From positions 186,001-250,000 of the forward strand of contig JAIOPP010000006.1 in the NCBI GenBank assembly GCA_021413845.1: a stretch of DNA of 64,000 bases, written 5' to 3'. This document shows positions 18,601-25,987 of this stretch, piece after piece. Under the pieces are notes generated by a model. The model made no database searches. It was given only the letters and a program-made list of their open reading frames with translations, and had not been told where the DNA came from. Made by a program: the position numbers and the translations under genes. Position 1 is the first letter of the stretch; every line of letters starts with the position of its first letter. This DNA is from Planctomycetia bacterium (lineage in GTDB: Bacteria; Planctomycetota; Planctomycetia; Pirellulales; PNKZ01).

Positions 18601-19728
18601 GAAGGGCCGGTCGGCCAGGTCGCGATCGCACCCGAAGAAAACTTGGCATTCGCCGGCGGAGAGAAGGGGGCGACCGTCGCCGTGGCGACCGACACCTTCC
18701 AAGTCGCGCGGAAGTTTGCCGGAGCCGCAGGTTCGATCAAGGCCTTAGGTGTCAGCCGCGATGGTAAGTTCCTCGCGGCCGGCACCGACGACGCGAAGCT
18801 GCAGGTCTGGAAGTGCGCGGACGGTACTCTACTCGCTTCGACTACCGTGCCCGGCCCGATTCGCTCGCTGGCCGTGGGAGCCGAGGCGGCCAGAATCGTC
18901 GTCGCGTGCAACGACAAAATCATTCGCAACTACGCCCTTCTACAATCCGAAGGGAAAGCCGAGCTCCAACTCACGCAGCAAGGGCATGGTCATACCGACG
19001 CCGTCGTGGCCGTGAGCCTCACGGATGAAGACCGCGTGATGCTCAGCGTGAGTTTGGATCGAACGATCAAGCGTTGGCTCACCGCCTCCAACGCCGCGAA
19101 GTTTACTTTCGCGAAGGAAGGGGGCCCCGTCTACGGTCTCGACTTCTCCGCGAACGGCAAGCTGCTCGGCATCGCTTCCGGCGATAAGACGGCCCGCATC
19201 TTCAAGACCGACACGGGCGAGCAAGCCACGGCCGGTGCGGGACATCCCGGCCAAGTCGCGGCGATCGCCTTTCGCAACGCCGAGCAATTCGCCTCGGCGA
19301 CGAGCGGCGGCACGCTACGGGTTTGGGGGCTCGACGGACAACCCGTCCACGAGCGCACGGATCCGCAACTAGGCAACCTCCGCACGCTCGGCTTCTCGAA
19401 TGACGGGAACATGCTGGCGCTGGCCGGGACGGGCCGAGTCGTGCAACTTTGGGACGCCGCCAAACAAACCCTCGCGCAAACCTTGCGTGGGCACAACGCC
19501 ACGATTTGCCAAGCGGTCTACAACCCGACCGGCTCGCGCCTCACGACGCTCGACGAAACCGGACAACTCTTCGTCTGGGATCCCTCGAGCGGTGCGCTGT
19601 TGTATCACCAACAGTTGCCCTTGAGCGTAGCCTACTCGGTGGCCTACTCGGCCGACGGCAAAGAGTGGTTCGTCGCCGGTCGCGATCCGCGCGTGCTGCG
19701 CGTAAGCATTCCGGTGCCCGCGCAGTAA
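12616..19728 (+). CDS. Giant secreted WD40-repeat protein (about 2370 residues)
   Basis: From the ATG at 12616 the product has 2371 residues and starts with a signal peptide (KRWSVLMWLVTLGGGAST then FGQA), so it should be exported. Everything after that is WD40-type repeats with the recurring pattern VxSLAFxPDGKxLxSAGADGTVRLWNAADGK cut to about 41 residues per unit. By length there are some 55 repeats, enough for about seven or eight seven-bladed propellers. No enzymatic or membrane-anchor domain is visible. An alternative in-frame ATG at 12544 adds 24 residues. The gene follows the DUF1592/DUF1552 pair but is separated by a hairpin and has its own promoter-like repeat. Such proteins are taken to be scaffolds; the partners are unknown. 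Confidence 0.92.
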   Translation: MPKVTVKRWSVLMWLVTLGGGASTFGQAPPEQIRYLEGHTQAVYAVRAAADGKTAASASIDGTVNVWDLTSGQLIRSIPAHAGPALSLAISRDSKQLATGGLDRKVHLFELPTGTSPPGLAGVPGVPLAMDVSPNGNQVLTVDQGKTLRLWDVTTNAAVRDFGGITGEPVAVAMVPATKLILAASQEGSVRSWQLDTAQPSGLVSTAPISSMAFRARDQLVAVGGTDGLVRFLRWPVVAPVSIPGHGDQVNAVAIASHGKFILSGSNDQIVQIVTLADNKLARALAGQVGPVTSVALDETAILAAAGSATGTIKFWQTADGADRFTLAGHVGAVSSLAFQPKSTTIASAGADGTLRLWNAPTATITLASHAGVVQAVAASADGKVFATASADKSVKLWSPTDGKLVRTQAPQLQPVQRVALGPDGQQFATGDALGAIRVFAAKDGVEQGLLEGHTLPVTGLAFRAGAKQLVSTADDGTVRIWNLPLIPSKTWPFAAATAPKVVLSANRLFVAGGTDGAAVGLDPETGAEAQKYAAAAAPLTGLALTTDGALLAGATNLGGVKFWNAADGVDRGSLAGHEGAVAAIAVHPSLPQVATGGLDGTVRLWRHPIAPQSFTHHAKPIKAVAVGADGKLMVSTAEDMTVQLWTLPDGKPTVTVPTQTAVVHTVAVRPDGKQVVTGDATGMIRVWNSADGAPLASWGAHDAAVTSLAFDTAGQQFVSSGADGGVALWKLPTVALRTLHERPVAVAAMATTTDGKLLAVASADKSLTIVDVATGKANHAKEALPNQSTALSFAVDGSLLAVGNDSGSVQFYKAADGADAGADAGALGGHVGAVAGVAFHPKGGQLATAGADGTLRLWNAPLPSRPLSGAGKKINVLAASPNGQLIATATEDGVQLWTAADGKVARPLAGHKGAVTALAWKADSTQLATAGVDGTVRVWNAADGRQITIYEAHKTPVSAVSFTTDGAAVVSAGTDKLAQIWSATDAKPLQTLTGHTQPVTALASVFGGAFVVSGSTDATVRTWNATDGKPGTTINAGAPVTSLAVSGDGKLLVVGCQDKLVKVFQLADGKLVATHTGHAQPVGSVAWNSKNTRIASASNDGALRVWDAVTGQLLETLSPGATILPTSVSFLAPDERTLVVGWSDGQAAIESLRLNWSIPAAVGPAPTGSLTSVAFTPDGASLLTGGTDKKVQLWNALDGKLLRPFAGPTDVVTSIAISADGTKVFAGGVDKAVRVWNFADAALISTLTHPVAVRALRPNSDGSRLATGADDNMVRIWSLPAGRVIERHADATKPVTALAFSADNLAVHFAAADGRVRSVPLAVVFNEPAHAVGATYATISPDGKVVASGGIDKLVKLTDPAGKPIAQLADCTSPVRGIALRGDGAQLAASGDDAQLYFWRLDNRQLEKKLPLGAPVSNLSYSADKLRLVAAGADNRLRIVHVAELRVWEDVIAPAVLRGVAFLPDGVSVVTGGADNKLHLQSLAGTALLSGHVGTVQGLAFTPDGKGLVSAGADKTLRHWNPVDGKLVRALAGHADIVTSVVVTGDGAKIVSASADKTVRTWNVSDGVAGATITLTVPVRGLVATADPTRIAGYADDLLVHVWDLTSGRDLQRFTGHKAAVSGLASSADGKRIFSVSADKTIARWPIAAERLIVADPAKIYDLALIGDGAQFVTSGEDKLVKLWDDQGKLVRQFGGSPTGVRSVAVSADGARVAAGGDPTMAQPTVWVWNLADAKLLQTIATPVGVSQVAYDTDQKLAVGGADKHLRLYSIADGRLLEDFTAPAVLLDVVFAGEKQRLVTAGSDNNGYLFTPSLLRAWSAHVGGVAGVAFTPDGTQLVSAGADKLVSVWNVADGKKVNSYGGHTAAVTSVSLSADGQRIVAGGADKTLQIWERTAPNESQPDAPIAAKSVITHAAGIRSVAFAADGKQIVAGGDDNMVWSWDVATGKEREHWIGHTGPVLSVALSPDGKSLITGSIDRTLRRWTPSVLGVASALEGPVGQVAIAPEENLAFAGGEKGATVAVATDTFQVARKFAGAAGSIKALGVSRDGKFLAAGTDDAKLQVWKCADGTLLASTTVPGPIRSLAVGAEAARIVVACNDKIIRNYALLQSEGKAELQLTQQGHGHTDAVVAVSLTDEDRVMLSVSLDRTIKRWLTASNAAKFTFAKEGGPVYGLDFSANGKLLGIASGDKTARIFKTDTGEQATAGAGHPGQVAAIAFRNAEQFASATSGGTLRVWGLDGQPVHERTDPQLGNLRTLGFSNDGNMLALAGTGRVVQLWDAAKQTLAQTLRGHNATICQAVYNPTGSRLTTLDETGQLFVWDPSSGALLYHQQLPLSVAYSVAYSADGKEWFVAGRDPRVLRVSIPVPAQ

Positions 19729-19761
19729 AACGTCGCCGCCGGCCGCACGCTCGGGAACCGG

Positions 19762-19792
19762 GGTCGATGTCGAACCACTTTCGACATCGACC
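19762..19792. terminator. Perfect 13-bp hairpin between convergent genes
   Basis: GGTCGATGTCGAA and its exact reverse complement flank the 5-base loop CCACT. It lies between two convergent stop codons (19728 and 19805), where a two-way terminator is expected. There is no T-tract on either side. Confidence 0.6.
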
Positions 19793-19804
19793 GGCTGCCG
19801 AGCT

Positions 19805-21484
19805 TTAGAAGCCCAGGATTTGGATTTCCGCCAAGCCCGAATTTCCTTCGCCGGTCGGAGTCGTCCAAAGGCTATTGGCCGAGACCTCGACATAGCGTCC
19901 GCGTTGGAAATTGACCGGGATCGTCACGCTGTAGTCCGCCGTCGTAGCGACGCCTGGCGCGGGAGCCACGAGGCCCAACTTCGGGCTGCGTACTTCCGAC
20001 GGATCGATGCTCACGATCACGCGAACTTCCTTCCAACCGAGGGTCGCGGCGCTCGCGTTGTTCAGATTCCAAATCCTCACTCCCGTCACGGTCCGTTCGG
20101 CACCTAAATCGAGCATGATCGTACCTCGCCCGGTAACCGGATAGCACCACATGCTCGCCGGCTCGATCGTGTTCCAAACTCCGTCGACCACGGCCGCGGC
20201 CGGCGACTCAGGCAGTTCGGAACCGGCGCGCAGAACCTTCACTCCCTTAAGCGGCTCGGCCGACAACAAATGCGTGGCGATCGCCAACGTCTTGGCTTGT
20301 TGCGCCGCTTCGGGAGAAAGGCCTTCCTCGCCTCCCGCCGCCAGCTTCAGCAACCGCTGCGGCAGCGCGGCCAGTCGCTTTTCGTCTTCGGCCGACAGCG
20401 CCACGTCGAGATTCCGATAGGCCGTGAGATCGGTCTGATCCAAGGCTTGAACCGCTTGCCCGCACGCCATGAGCGCGGCGGCCAAAGCAGGACCGTTCGC
20501 TTCCAGCAGCGGCAGTAGGGCGACCACCGTTCGCGGCGGCGTATCCGTCACTTTCGAGAGGGCCGTGAGGGCCGCGATTTGTCCTTCGGGCGTCGTCGCT
20601 TCGAGAGCCAATGCCAAGAGGGGTTCGCCGGCGCCGGGCCGATTGAGCCGCTCGAGGGCTTGAATCGCATCGGGCCAACTCTCTTTCTGCTCGGGCCGCT
20701 TCAAGACGGCGACCATCGCAGGGATCGCCAAGGCCGGTCGATCGAGTTGAACCATCAGCGACAGCGCTCTTCCCACGAGCTTCGGCTTGGCGGCATCGGC
20801 ACTGGCTTCCACGAGCAGCGGCATCGAGACATCGGCTTGTCGCGGCAGTTCGATCCGTGCGGCGTCGACTTCGCGCGGGTTGTCGGAAGCGAGGAACCGC
20901 ATCGAGTTCTGCATGAGGTTGCGCGCGCGGCGAGCTTCGTCGATCGCACTATTGAGCGATTTCGCCAAGCTTTCTTGTTCGAGAGTCGGTGCTCGGTTCA
21001 GCACGAAGCTGACCGCGGCGCTCGCTTCCGTATACTTTCCTTCCTTGAGCAGGTTTTTCGCTTCCGTCAGCTTCGCGGCCCTGTCTTGCGCCAACAGCGC
21101 TTTACGCTTGTCTTGCAATTGCTTCGTCAGCGCCGCCAATTCCTTCTGCTGTGCTTCATCCGGCAACTTGGGCGCGACGTACACGGTCGCCAAGGCGTCC
21201 ATTTGCCGCTGCGCTTCGTCGACGCGATCGGCTTCGATTTCGGTTTGCGCCTGCCGAACCAGTTTCTCCCAAGCCTCCTTCGGTGAAATCCCGGCAGCGA
21301 TGACGACGGGCTTGGCGACGACCGGTGGGGCCACCACGGGGGCTTCGGTTGCGGCCGGTTTGTTACATCCCGTAGCCTGCAACATTCCGGACCCGACCAC
21401 GACGGTGCCTGCCAGCAGCTTGACGATTGCGCGAGGCTTCCGATTCAGGCCTTGGAGAATCCGATCACGATTTCGTTCGTTCAT
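19805..21484 (-). CDS. Lipoprotein-like protein with helical repeats and C-terminal discoidin-like domain
   Basis: The ATG at 21484 gives 559 residues (an alternative in-frame start at 21553 adds 23 basic residues). Residues about 18-40 are hydrophobic and end in LQATGC, an acceptable though not ideal lipobox, so the protein is probably anchored by a lipid on Cys. A Pro/Val/Ala-rich linker follows, then charged helical sequence about 70-170 (tetratricopeptide-like, WEKLVRQAQTEIEADRV), then HEAT-like alpha repeats. The last about 140 residues (TIMLDLGAERTVTGVRIWNL, ending GNSGLAEIQILGF) resemble an F5/8-type C (discoidin) beta-sandwich, which often binds carbohydrate. No catalytic motif is seen. 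It is convergent with the giant WD40 gene. Confidence 0.8.
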   Translation of the reverse strand: MNERNRDRILQGLNRKPRAIVKLLAGTVVVGSGMLQATGCNKPAATEAPVVAPPVVAKPVVIAAGISPKEAWEKLVRQAQTEIEADRVDEAQRQMDALATVYVAPKLPDEAQQKELAALTKQLQDKRKALLAQDRAAKLTEAKNLLKEGKYTEASAAVSFVLNRAPTLEQESLAKSLNSAIDEARRARNLMQNSMRFLASDNPREVDAARIELPRQADVSMPLLVEASADAAKPKLVGRALSLMVQLDRPALAIPAMVAVLKRPEQKESWPDAIQALERLNRPGAGEPLLALALEATTPEGQIAALTALSKVTDTPPRTVVALLPLLEANGPALAAALMACGQAVQALDQTDLTAYRNLDVALSAEDEKRLAALPQRLLKLAAGGEEGLSPEAAQQAKTLAIATHLLSAEPLKGVKVLRAGSELPESPAAAVVDGVWNTIEPASMWCYPVTGRGTIMLDLGAERTVTGVRIWNLNNASAATLGWKEVRVIVSIDPSEVRSPKLGLVAPAPGVATTADYSVTIPVNFQRGRYVEVSANSLWTTPTGEGNSGLAEIQILGF

Positions 21485-21927
21485 AGTTCGCAACTTATCT
21501 CGGAGAGAGTCGTAGGTAATTTGTCGGCGGCACGCGGAGCGGTAGGCAGCCAAGTCTTACACTCCGGGCCCGCGCATGAACATGGTTTTTCCGTAAAACG
21601 GGCCATCTCATGTGTCGAACTCGGGCCAGGCTCCGGTCCGTTTCCCGAATCGGGCGGTTACGATTCTAACCAGCGGAACTTCGCTCCGCGTCGTGCTACC
21701 GGCCGGCTGCTGGAAGAAAATTTCGCCCGCTCGCGCCGTAAGTCGTTCGCGAGTTTTGTTTTCCACCGCCGCCGGGAACCGCCGTTTTCTTCCTTACGTT
21801 CGACTTAATCGATCTATACCTACCGCTGGGCGATGTTCCTTCGGCTTTTTATCGCCGGCTCGCTCGATCTGCGACACCCAGGCCGAACCCGAGCTAGGTT
21901 TGAATCGGCCCATTACGCTTTCGCCGA
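21485..21927. other. Divergent intergenic region, 443 bases
   Basis: This separates the minus-strand lipoprotein gene from the plus-strand PilZ gene, so promoters for both should lie here. I see no convincing gene, RNA or strong hairpin; open frames here show no recognisable protein features. Confidence 0.55.
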
Positions 21928-22368
21928 GTGACCCTATCCGTGGACGCCGATCGTCGGACGACATTTCGCGCCTCGATTATCGACAGCCGGGAAGGTTTCC
22001 TGGTTGCCCGTCGAGGGCATCTGCGCGTCCGGATCGTCGACGAATCGGCCGGCGGGCTGTGCGTGGCGACGAACCGAGCATTCACGTTCTCGGACGGTAC
22101 CGAACTCCGGCTCCGCACCGACGACGGCGACGATCTTGCCGTGCGGATCGTCTATCACCGTGCGGAACGGAAGCGAACCCTGATCGGGCTCGAGCGGATC
22201 GCCGAGCTTCCGCTTCAAAAACGTCCGAATAGCGGAACGCGGCCGCTGATTCTGCTCGTCGGGCTCACGCTCGGCCTCTACTCGGGCTTCGCCCTGCGTA
22301 CGGAAACGATCCGTGAGCGCTTGCCGCAGATTCCGACGTTCTCGCAGTTCGTCTTTCCCGGCGAATGA
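21928..22368 (+). CDS. Small PilZ-domain protein with C-terminal membrane helix
   Basis: The frame starts with GTG at 21928 and encodes 146 residues. Residues about 13-85 resemble a PilZ domain, the c-di-GMP receptor fold: an Arg-rich start (ARRGHLRVRI), then VDESAGGLCVA in place of the usual D/NxSxxG motif, and a beta-rich stretch ending LIGLERI. A hydrophobic helix at about 107-123 (LILLVGLTLGLYSGFAL) should anchor it in the membrane. The next gene is a GGDEF protein that also has a PilZ-like tail, which supports a c-di-GMP role. The start codon is uncertain because no strong ribosome-binding site is evident. Confidence 0.65.
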   Translation: MTLSVDADRRTTFRASIIDSREGFLVARRGHLRVRIVDESAGGLCVATNRAFTFSDGTELRLRTDDGDDLAVRIVYHRAERKRTLIGLERIAELPLQKRPNSGTRPLILLVGLTLGLYSGFALRTETIRERLPQIPTFSQFVFPGE

Positions 22369-22485
22369 CTTTCCATTGCCGCGCTGCTTAAAGAGCGCCA
22401 CGCGACTACCGACGGTTACGCGCATTTGACTTTCGACCCCCTTAAGGCACTCATTCAGGAGGGGGATCATTCACGGGGATGAGCC

Positions 22486-23781
22486 ATGATTTCGTTCGCC
22501 GCCGCATTCGCCGGAGCCGCTTTGGAAGCGCTCGTCTGTTTGGTGGTCGGGCGAAAGTCGACGGTTTGGGTTCCCCCGAAGCAGTTGGATCCCCCACCTC
22601 CCTCGCCCGAGTCCGAACGAGTTCGTGAATTAAGTTCCGAACTTGCCGACGGCGTGCAAGCGCACACGCAAGAAATCGGTCGGTTGCAAGGCCGGCTGCG
22701 CGGCGCACGCAACGGCTCGACGAGCTACTTCGAGGTCGACGCTACCATCGAACAAATGATGGAGGCCAATCGTAAGCTGCAAGAGAAGCTCTCCGAAGTC
22801 GAAGGCGAATTGCAAAAGCAGTCGAAGCAATCCGACCGGCTCGCTGCCGAAGCACGAACCGATGCGCTTACGAAGGTCTTTAATCGCCGCGCATTCGATG
22901 AACATCTCGCGGAGTGTAGCACAAGCGCCGTGGGAGGATCCAAACTCGGTACGTTGATCCTCCTCGACGTCGATCGGTTCAAACAACTCAACGATAAATA
23001 CGGACATCCCGCCGGAGACTTCATTCTCAGCCGACTTGCCGGCATGATCCGCGACGCGGTCGGCTCCGAGGGTTTCACCGCCCGTTACGGCGGCGAAGAG
23101 TTCGGCGTGATCCTGTCGGGAGCTTCGCTCGATCGGACCAGGATCGTCGCCGAACGGATTCGCAAGAGTTGCGATGCCGTTCACGACTACATCGGAACGT
23201 CGATCAAGACCACGATCAGCCTCGGACTCGCGAATTGCAGCTGTTTGTCGGAGACGACGCTGGCGAATGCCGACCGAGCCCTCTACGCCGCGAAGCAAGC
23301 GGGACGCAACCGGACGTATCTTTGGGACGGCTCTCAAGTCGTGCCGGTGGAAAGCGGCGCACTCACGAACTCCGGCGGCGCCGCTCAGCCGGTCGCCGTC
23401 GTCGAAACTCGAACAGCGGAAGAGCCGAAGCCCGAGAGCCCGAAGAAGGAAGCTTGGTTCGATCGCCGCGCAGGGAACCGCAAGGGGTTCGAGACGTTGC
23501 AGTGGATCGCCCCTTACGTCCCGAATCAGATCCTTCGGAGAGAGTCGTTCGTTCAGGTCCGTTGTCGCGATATTTCGCCCGGCGGATTTTCCTTCGTGCT
23601 GCGCGAACGCCCTGAATTCGACGAGGTCGTCGTCGGCTTAGGCATCTATCCGAACATGACCTACGTTCGTGCGAAATTAGTGCATGTCGCACCGGGAACT
23701 CCGACCCCCAGCACGTTTCTGATCGGCTGCCGCTTCGCCGAGCGACTCCCTTCCGGCACCGGCCTCGTCGCTGCAACGTAA
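22486..23781 (+). CDS. Diguanylate cyclase: membrane anchor, coiled coil, GGDEF, PilZ-like C-terminus
   Basis: A 431-residue protein that should make c-di-GMP from two GTP. The first about 22 residues are hydrophobic (anchor). A coiled coil spans about 50-120. The GGDEF domain runs from DALTKVFNRRAFDEHL to the CSCLSETTLANADRALYAAK block, with the signature GGEEF at residues 202-206, so it should be active. The RxxD inhibitory site expected five residues before GGEEF is missing (GSEG stands there). The last about 110 residues (RRAGNRKGF; QVRCRDISPGGFSF; FLIGCRFAERL) look like a PilZ domain with the DxSPGG motif, which could give product feedback or self-signalling. It follows the PilZ gene after 117 bases, with a purine-rich GGGGATGAG stretch before the ATG. 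Confidence 0.9.
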   Translation: MISFAAAFAGAALEALVCLVVGRKSTVWVPPKQLDPPPPSPESERVRELSSELADGVQAHTQEIGRLQGRLRGARNGSTSYFEVDATIEQMMEANRKLQEKLSEVEGELQKQSKQSDRLAAEARTDALTKVFNRRAFDEHLAECSTSAVGGSKLGTLILLDVDRFKQLNDKYGHPAGDFILSRLAGMIRDAVGSEGFTARYGGEEFGVILSGASLDRTRIVAERIRKSCDAVHDYIGTSIKTTISLGLANCSCLSETTLANADRALYAAKQAGRNRTYLWDGSQVVPVESGALTNSGGAAQPVAVVETRTAEEPKPESPKKEAWFDRRAGNRKGFETLQWIAPYVPNQILRRESFVQVRCRDISPGGFSFVLRERPEFDEVVVGLGIYPNMTYVRAKLVHVAPGTPTPSTFLIGCRFAERLPSGTGLVAAT

Positions 23782-23924
23782 GACGAAGCGCTGCGCAGGA
23801 GCGCCGTCGCCGAGCGCGCAGCCGCGAGTCGGCGTGGCGTGAAAAAGGTGGACAAGCCCCGCGGGTGCCGTTACGTTCGCTAACGCATCCGTTGCATTCG
23901 CTCGCGCCGCCGGGGATTCACAGC

Positions 23925-25934
23925 ATGTTAGGGTATCGCTTCGCGCTTCATTGGGGCCGCTGGTCGTTCGTCGTATTATCGCTGGCAATCGCTCGCGCCC
24001 CGGCCGCAGCTCAACAAGCAGTTCAACAAGCGACTCAACAACAGACGCCGCCTGCGAAACCAAGCGTCGTAGCGCCCTACGAAGTTCGGGTCGAAATCGA
24101 CGTGCCGATCGCGATGCGCGACGGCGTTAAGCTCGCGACCGACGTTTACCTACCCGTCGCCCGTTCGGCTCCGAACGATAAACCGGACGCCGCAGCGAAA
24201 CCGCTCATCGAGCGTTTGCCCGTCTTGCTCATTCGCACTCCCTACGGCAAGGGTGGCGGCAAGTCGGGCGACGGGAAATACTTCGCCTCGCACGGCTATG
24301 CCGTCGTCGTGCAAGATACGCGGGGTCGGTATCGCTCCGAAGGAGTTTGGCGCTGGCTGAACGATGATGGGCCCGACGGCTTCGACGCCGCCGAGTGGAT
24401 CGTGAAGCAGCCGTGGTCGAACGGCCGCATCGGCATGCTCGGCGGATCCTACGTCGGCGGCACTCAGCATGCCCTGGCGATGTCGGGCTCGCCGCACTTG
24501 AAGACCGTGATCCCGGTCGATGCGGTCTCGAATATGGGACGCCAAAGCATGCGCAACGCCGGAGCGTTCGAGATGCGCTTTTGGAATTGGATTTTCCTCA
24601 ACGCCGCCGGCGGCAGCGATGCCGCGAAAAATCCGGGCACGGCGGCGGTGCTGAAGCAAATGGTCGACCAGCGGCATGAATATCTCAAGCACTTGCCGCT
24701 GCGAGCCGGAACGACGCCGCTGAAGCTCGCTCCGGAATATGAGTCGTGGCTGATCGAAGCGATGCGCCGCGGTGCCGACGACGCGTTTTGGGGCCATCTC
24801 AATATCGTCGAGCATCCGGAGCGCTATGCCGACATTCCGGTCTACTTGGTCGGCGGCTGGTACGACTCTTGGGCCGGTAACACGACGGCGAATTATGCCG
24901 CCCTGAGCAAGCAACTCAAGAGCGACGTTTATCTCATCATGGGCCCTTGGATTCATGGCAGCCAAGGTAACTTCGCGCATGGTCAGGTGACGTTCGGGCG
25001 CGAGGCGGCGATCGCCGATCCGCAGGCTTGGCGCTTGCAATGGTTCGACCGCTATCTCAAGGACGCCGAGAACGACGTCGGCCGCGCAGCACCGTTTAAG
25101 AATAAGGTTCGCATTTTCGTCATGGGCACCGGTGATGGAACGAAAGACGACAAAGGACTCTTAAACCACGGCGGTTATTGGCGCGACGAAAGCTCTTGGC
25201 CGCCGGCAAGATCGGTGCCGCGGAAATACTATCTCTCGGGCGACGGAACTCTTTCACCGCAGCCGCCGGCGGAAACCGTCGTGACCTCGTCTTCGACGAG
25301 TTTCACGTTCGCTCCGCGCGATCCCGTGCCGACCATCGGCGGCAACATTTCCTCGGGCAGCGACATCATGCAGCAGGGGGCTTGGGACCAGCGCGGCGGA
25401 CCGCACATTTGGAACTGGTTGAAACCCATTCCGTTGTCGGCGCGCAACGATGTGCTGGTGTTTCAATCGGCCCCGCTCGCGGAAGATACGGAAGTGACCG
25501 GCGAGATCGAGGTTCGGCTCTGGGCTTCCTCGACGGCCGTCGATACCGATTTCACCGCGAAGCTCGTCGATGTGTATCCGCCGAGCGCCGACTTCCCCGG
25601 CGGGTTCGATCTCAACATCGGCGACGGCATCGTGAGGGCTCGTTTTCGCGATTCGCTTAAGCAAGAAAAGCTGATGGAGCCCGGCACCGTTTATCCCTTC
25701 ACGATCAAACTCTATCCGACGGCGAACGTATTCAAGCGCGGGCACCGCATTCGGGTCGATATTTCCAGCAGCAACTTTCCGCGCTTCGACGTGAACCCGA
25801 ACACCGGCGAGCCGCTTGCGCAAAATCGTCTGATGCGTTCCTGCGTAAACACGATCTACCATGCCGAAAAGCATCCTTCTCATATCTTGCTGCCGATCGT
25901 GCCGAGCGCTGCAAAAAAGCCGGTCGGTGAATAG
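23925..25934 (+). CDS. Exported CocE/NonD-family hydrolase (X-Pro dipeptidyl-peptidase S15 type)
   Basis: The ATG at 23925 starts a signal peptide (WSFVVLSLAIARAPAAAQ) and gives 669 residues. The frame extends 20 codons upstream, but without a signal-like start. The alpha/beta-hydrolase domain has the nucleophile motif GGSYVGGTQ (Ser175), GGWYDSW carrying a likely catalytic Asp, and GPWIHGSQG carrying the catalytic His. The C-terminal third is the jelly-roll domain of the family (VTGEIEVRLWASSTAVDTDF; GHRIRVDISSSNFPRFD). Known members cleave amides or esters such as acylated amino acids or cocaine; the substrate here is open. The ceramidase-like gene follows after 53 bases, so the two may be co-transcribed. 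Confidence 0.93.
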   Translation: MLGYRFALHWGRWSFVVLSLAIARAPAAAQQAVQQATQQQTPPAKPSVVAPYEVRVEIDVPIAMRDGVKLATDVYLPVARSAPNDKPDAAAKPLIERLPVLLIRTPYGKGGGKSGDGKYFASHGYAVVVQDTRGRYRSEGVWRWLNDDGPDGFDAAEWIVKQPWSNGRIGMLGGSYVGGTQHALAMSGSPHLKTVIPVDAVSNMGRQSMRNAGAFEMRFWNWIFLNAAGGSDAAKNPGTAAVLKQMVDQRHEYLKHLPLRAGTTPLKLAPEYESWLIEAMRRGADDAFWGHLNIVEHPERYADIPVYLVGGWYDSWAGNTTANYAALSKQLKSDVYLIMGPWIHGSQGNFAHGQVTFGREAAIADPQAWRLQWFDRYLKDAENDVGRAAPFKNKVRIFVMGTGDGTKDDKGLLNHGGYWRDESSWPPARSVPRKYYLSGDGTLSPQPPAETVVTSSSTSFTFAPRDPVPTIGGNISSGSDIMQQGAWDQRGGPHIWNWLKPIPLSARNDVLVFQSAPLAEDTEVTGEIEVRLWASSTAVDTDFTAKLVDVYPPSADFPGGFDLNIGDGIVRARFRDSLKQEKLMEPGTVYPFTIKLYPTANVFKRGHRIRVDISSSNFPRFDVNPNTGEPLAQNRLMRSCVNTIYHAEKHPSHILLPIVPSAAKKPVGE

Positions 25935-25987
25935 TTGCCGCTGAGTGGTCGTCGTTCCGTCGCCGTTATGAAGTTGGGAGAGATTTT

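Noticed and set aside
12616-19728. CRISPR-like or non-coding tandem repeat array
   Set aside because: The periodicity is that of WD40 units inside one open frame, about 41 codons each with varied DNA; there are no short identical repeats with unique spacers.
21452-21808. Plus-strand frames in the divergent gap before the PilZ gene
   Set aside because: No domain, no signal or membrane segment, no ribosome-binding site; overlapping alternative frames are equally open.
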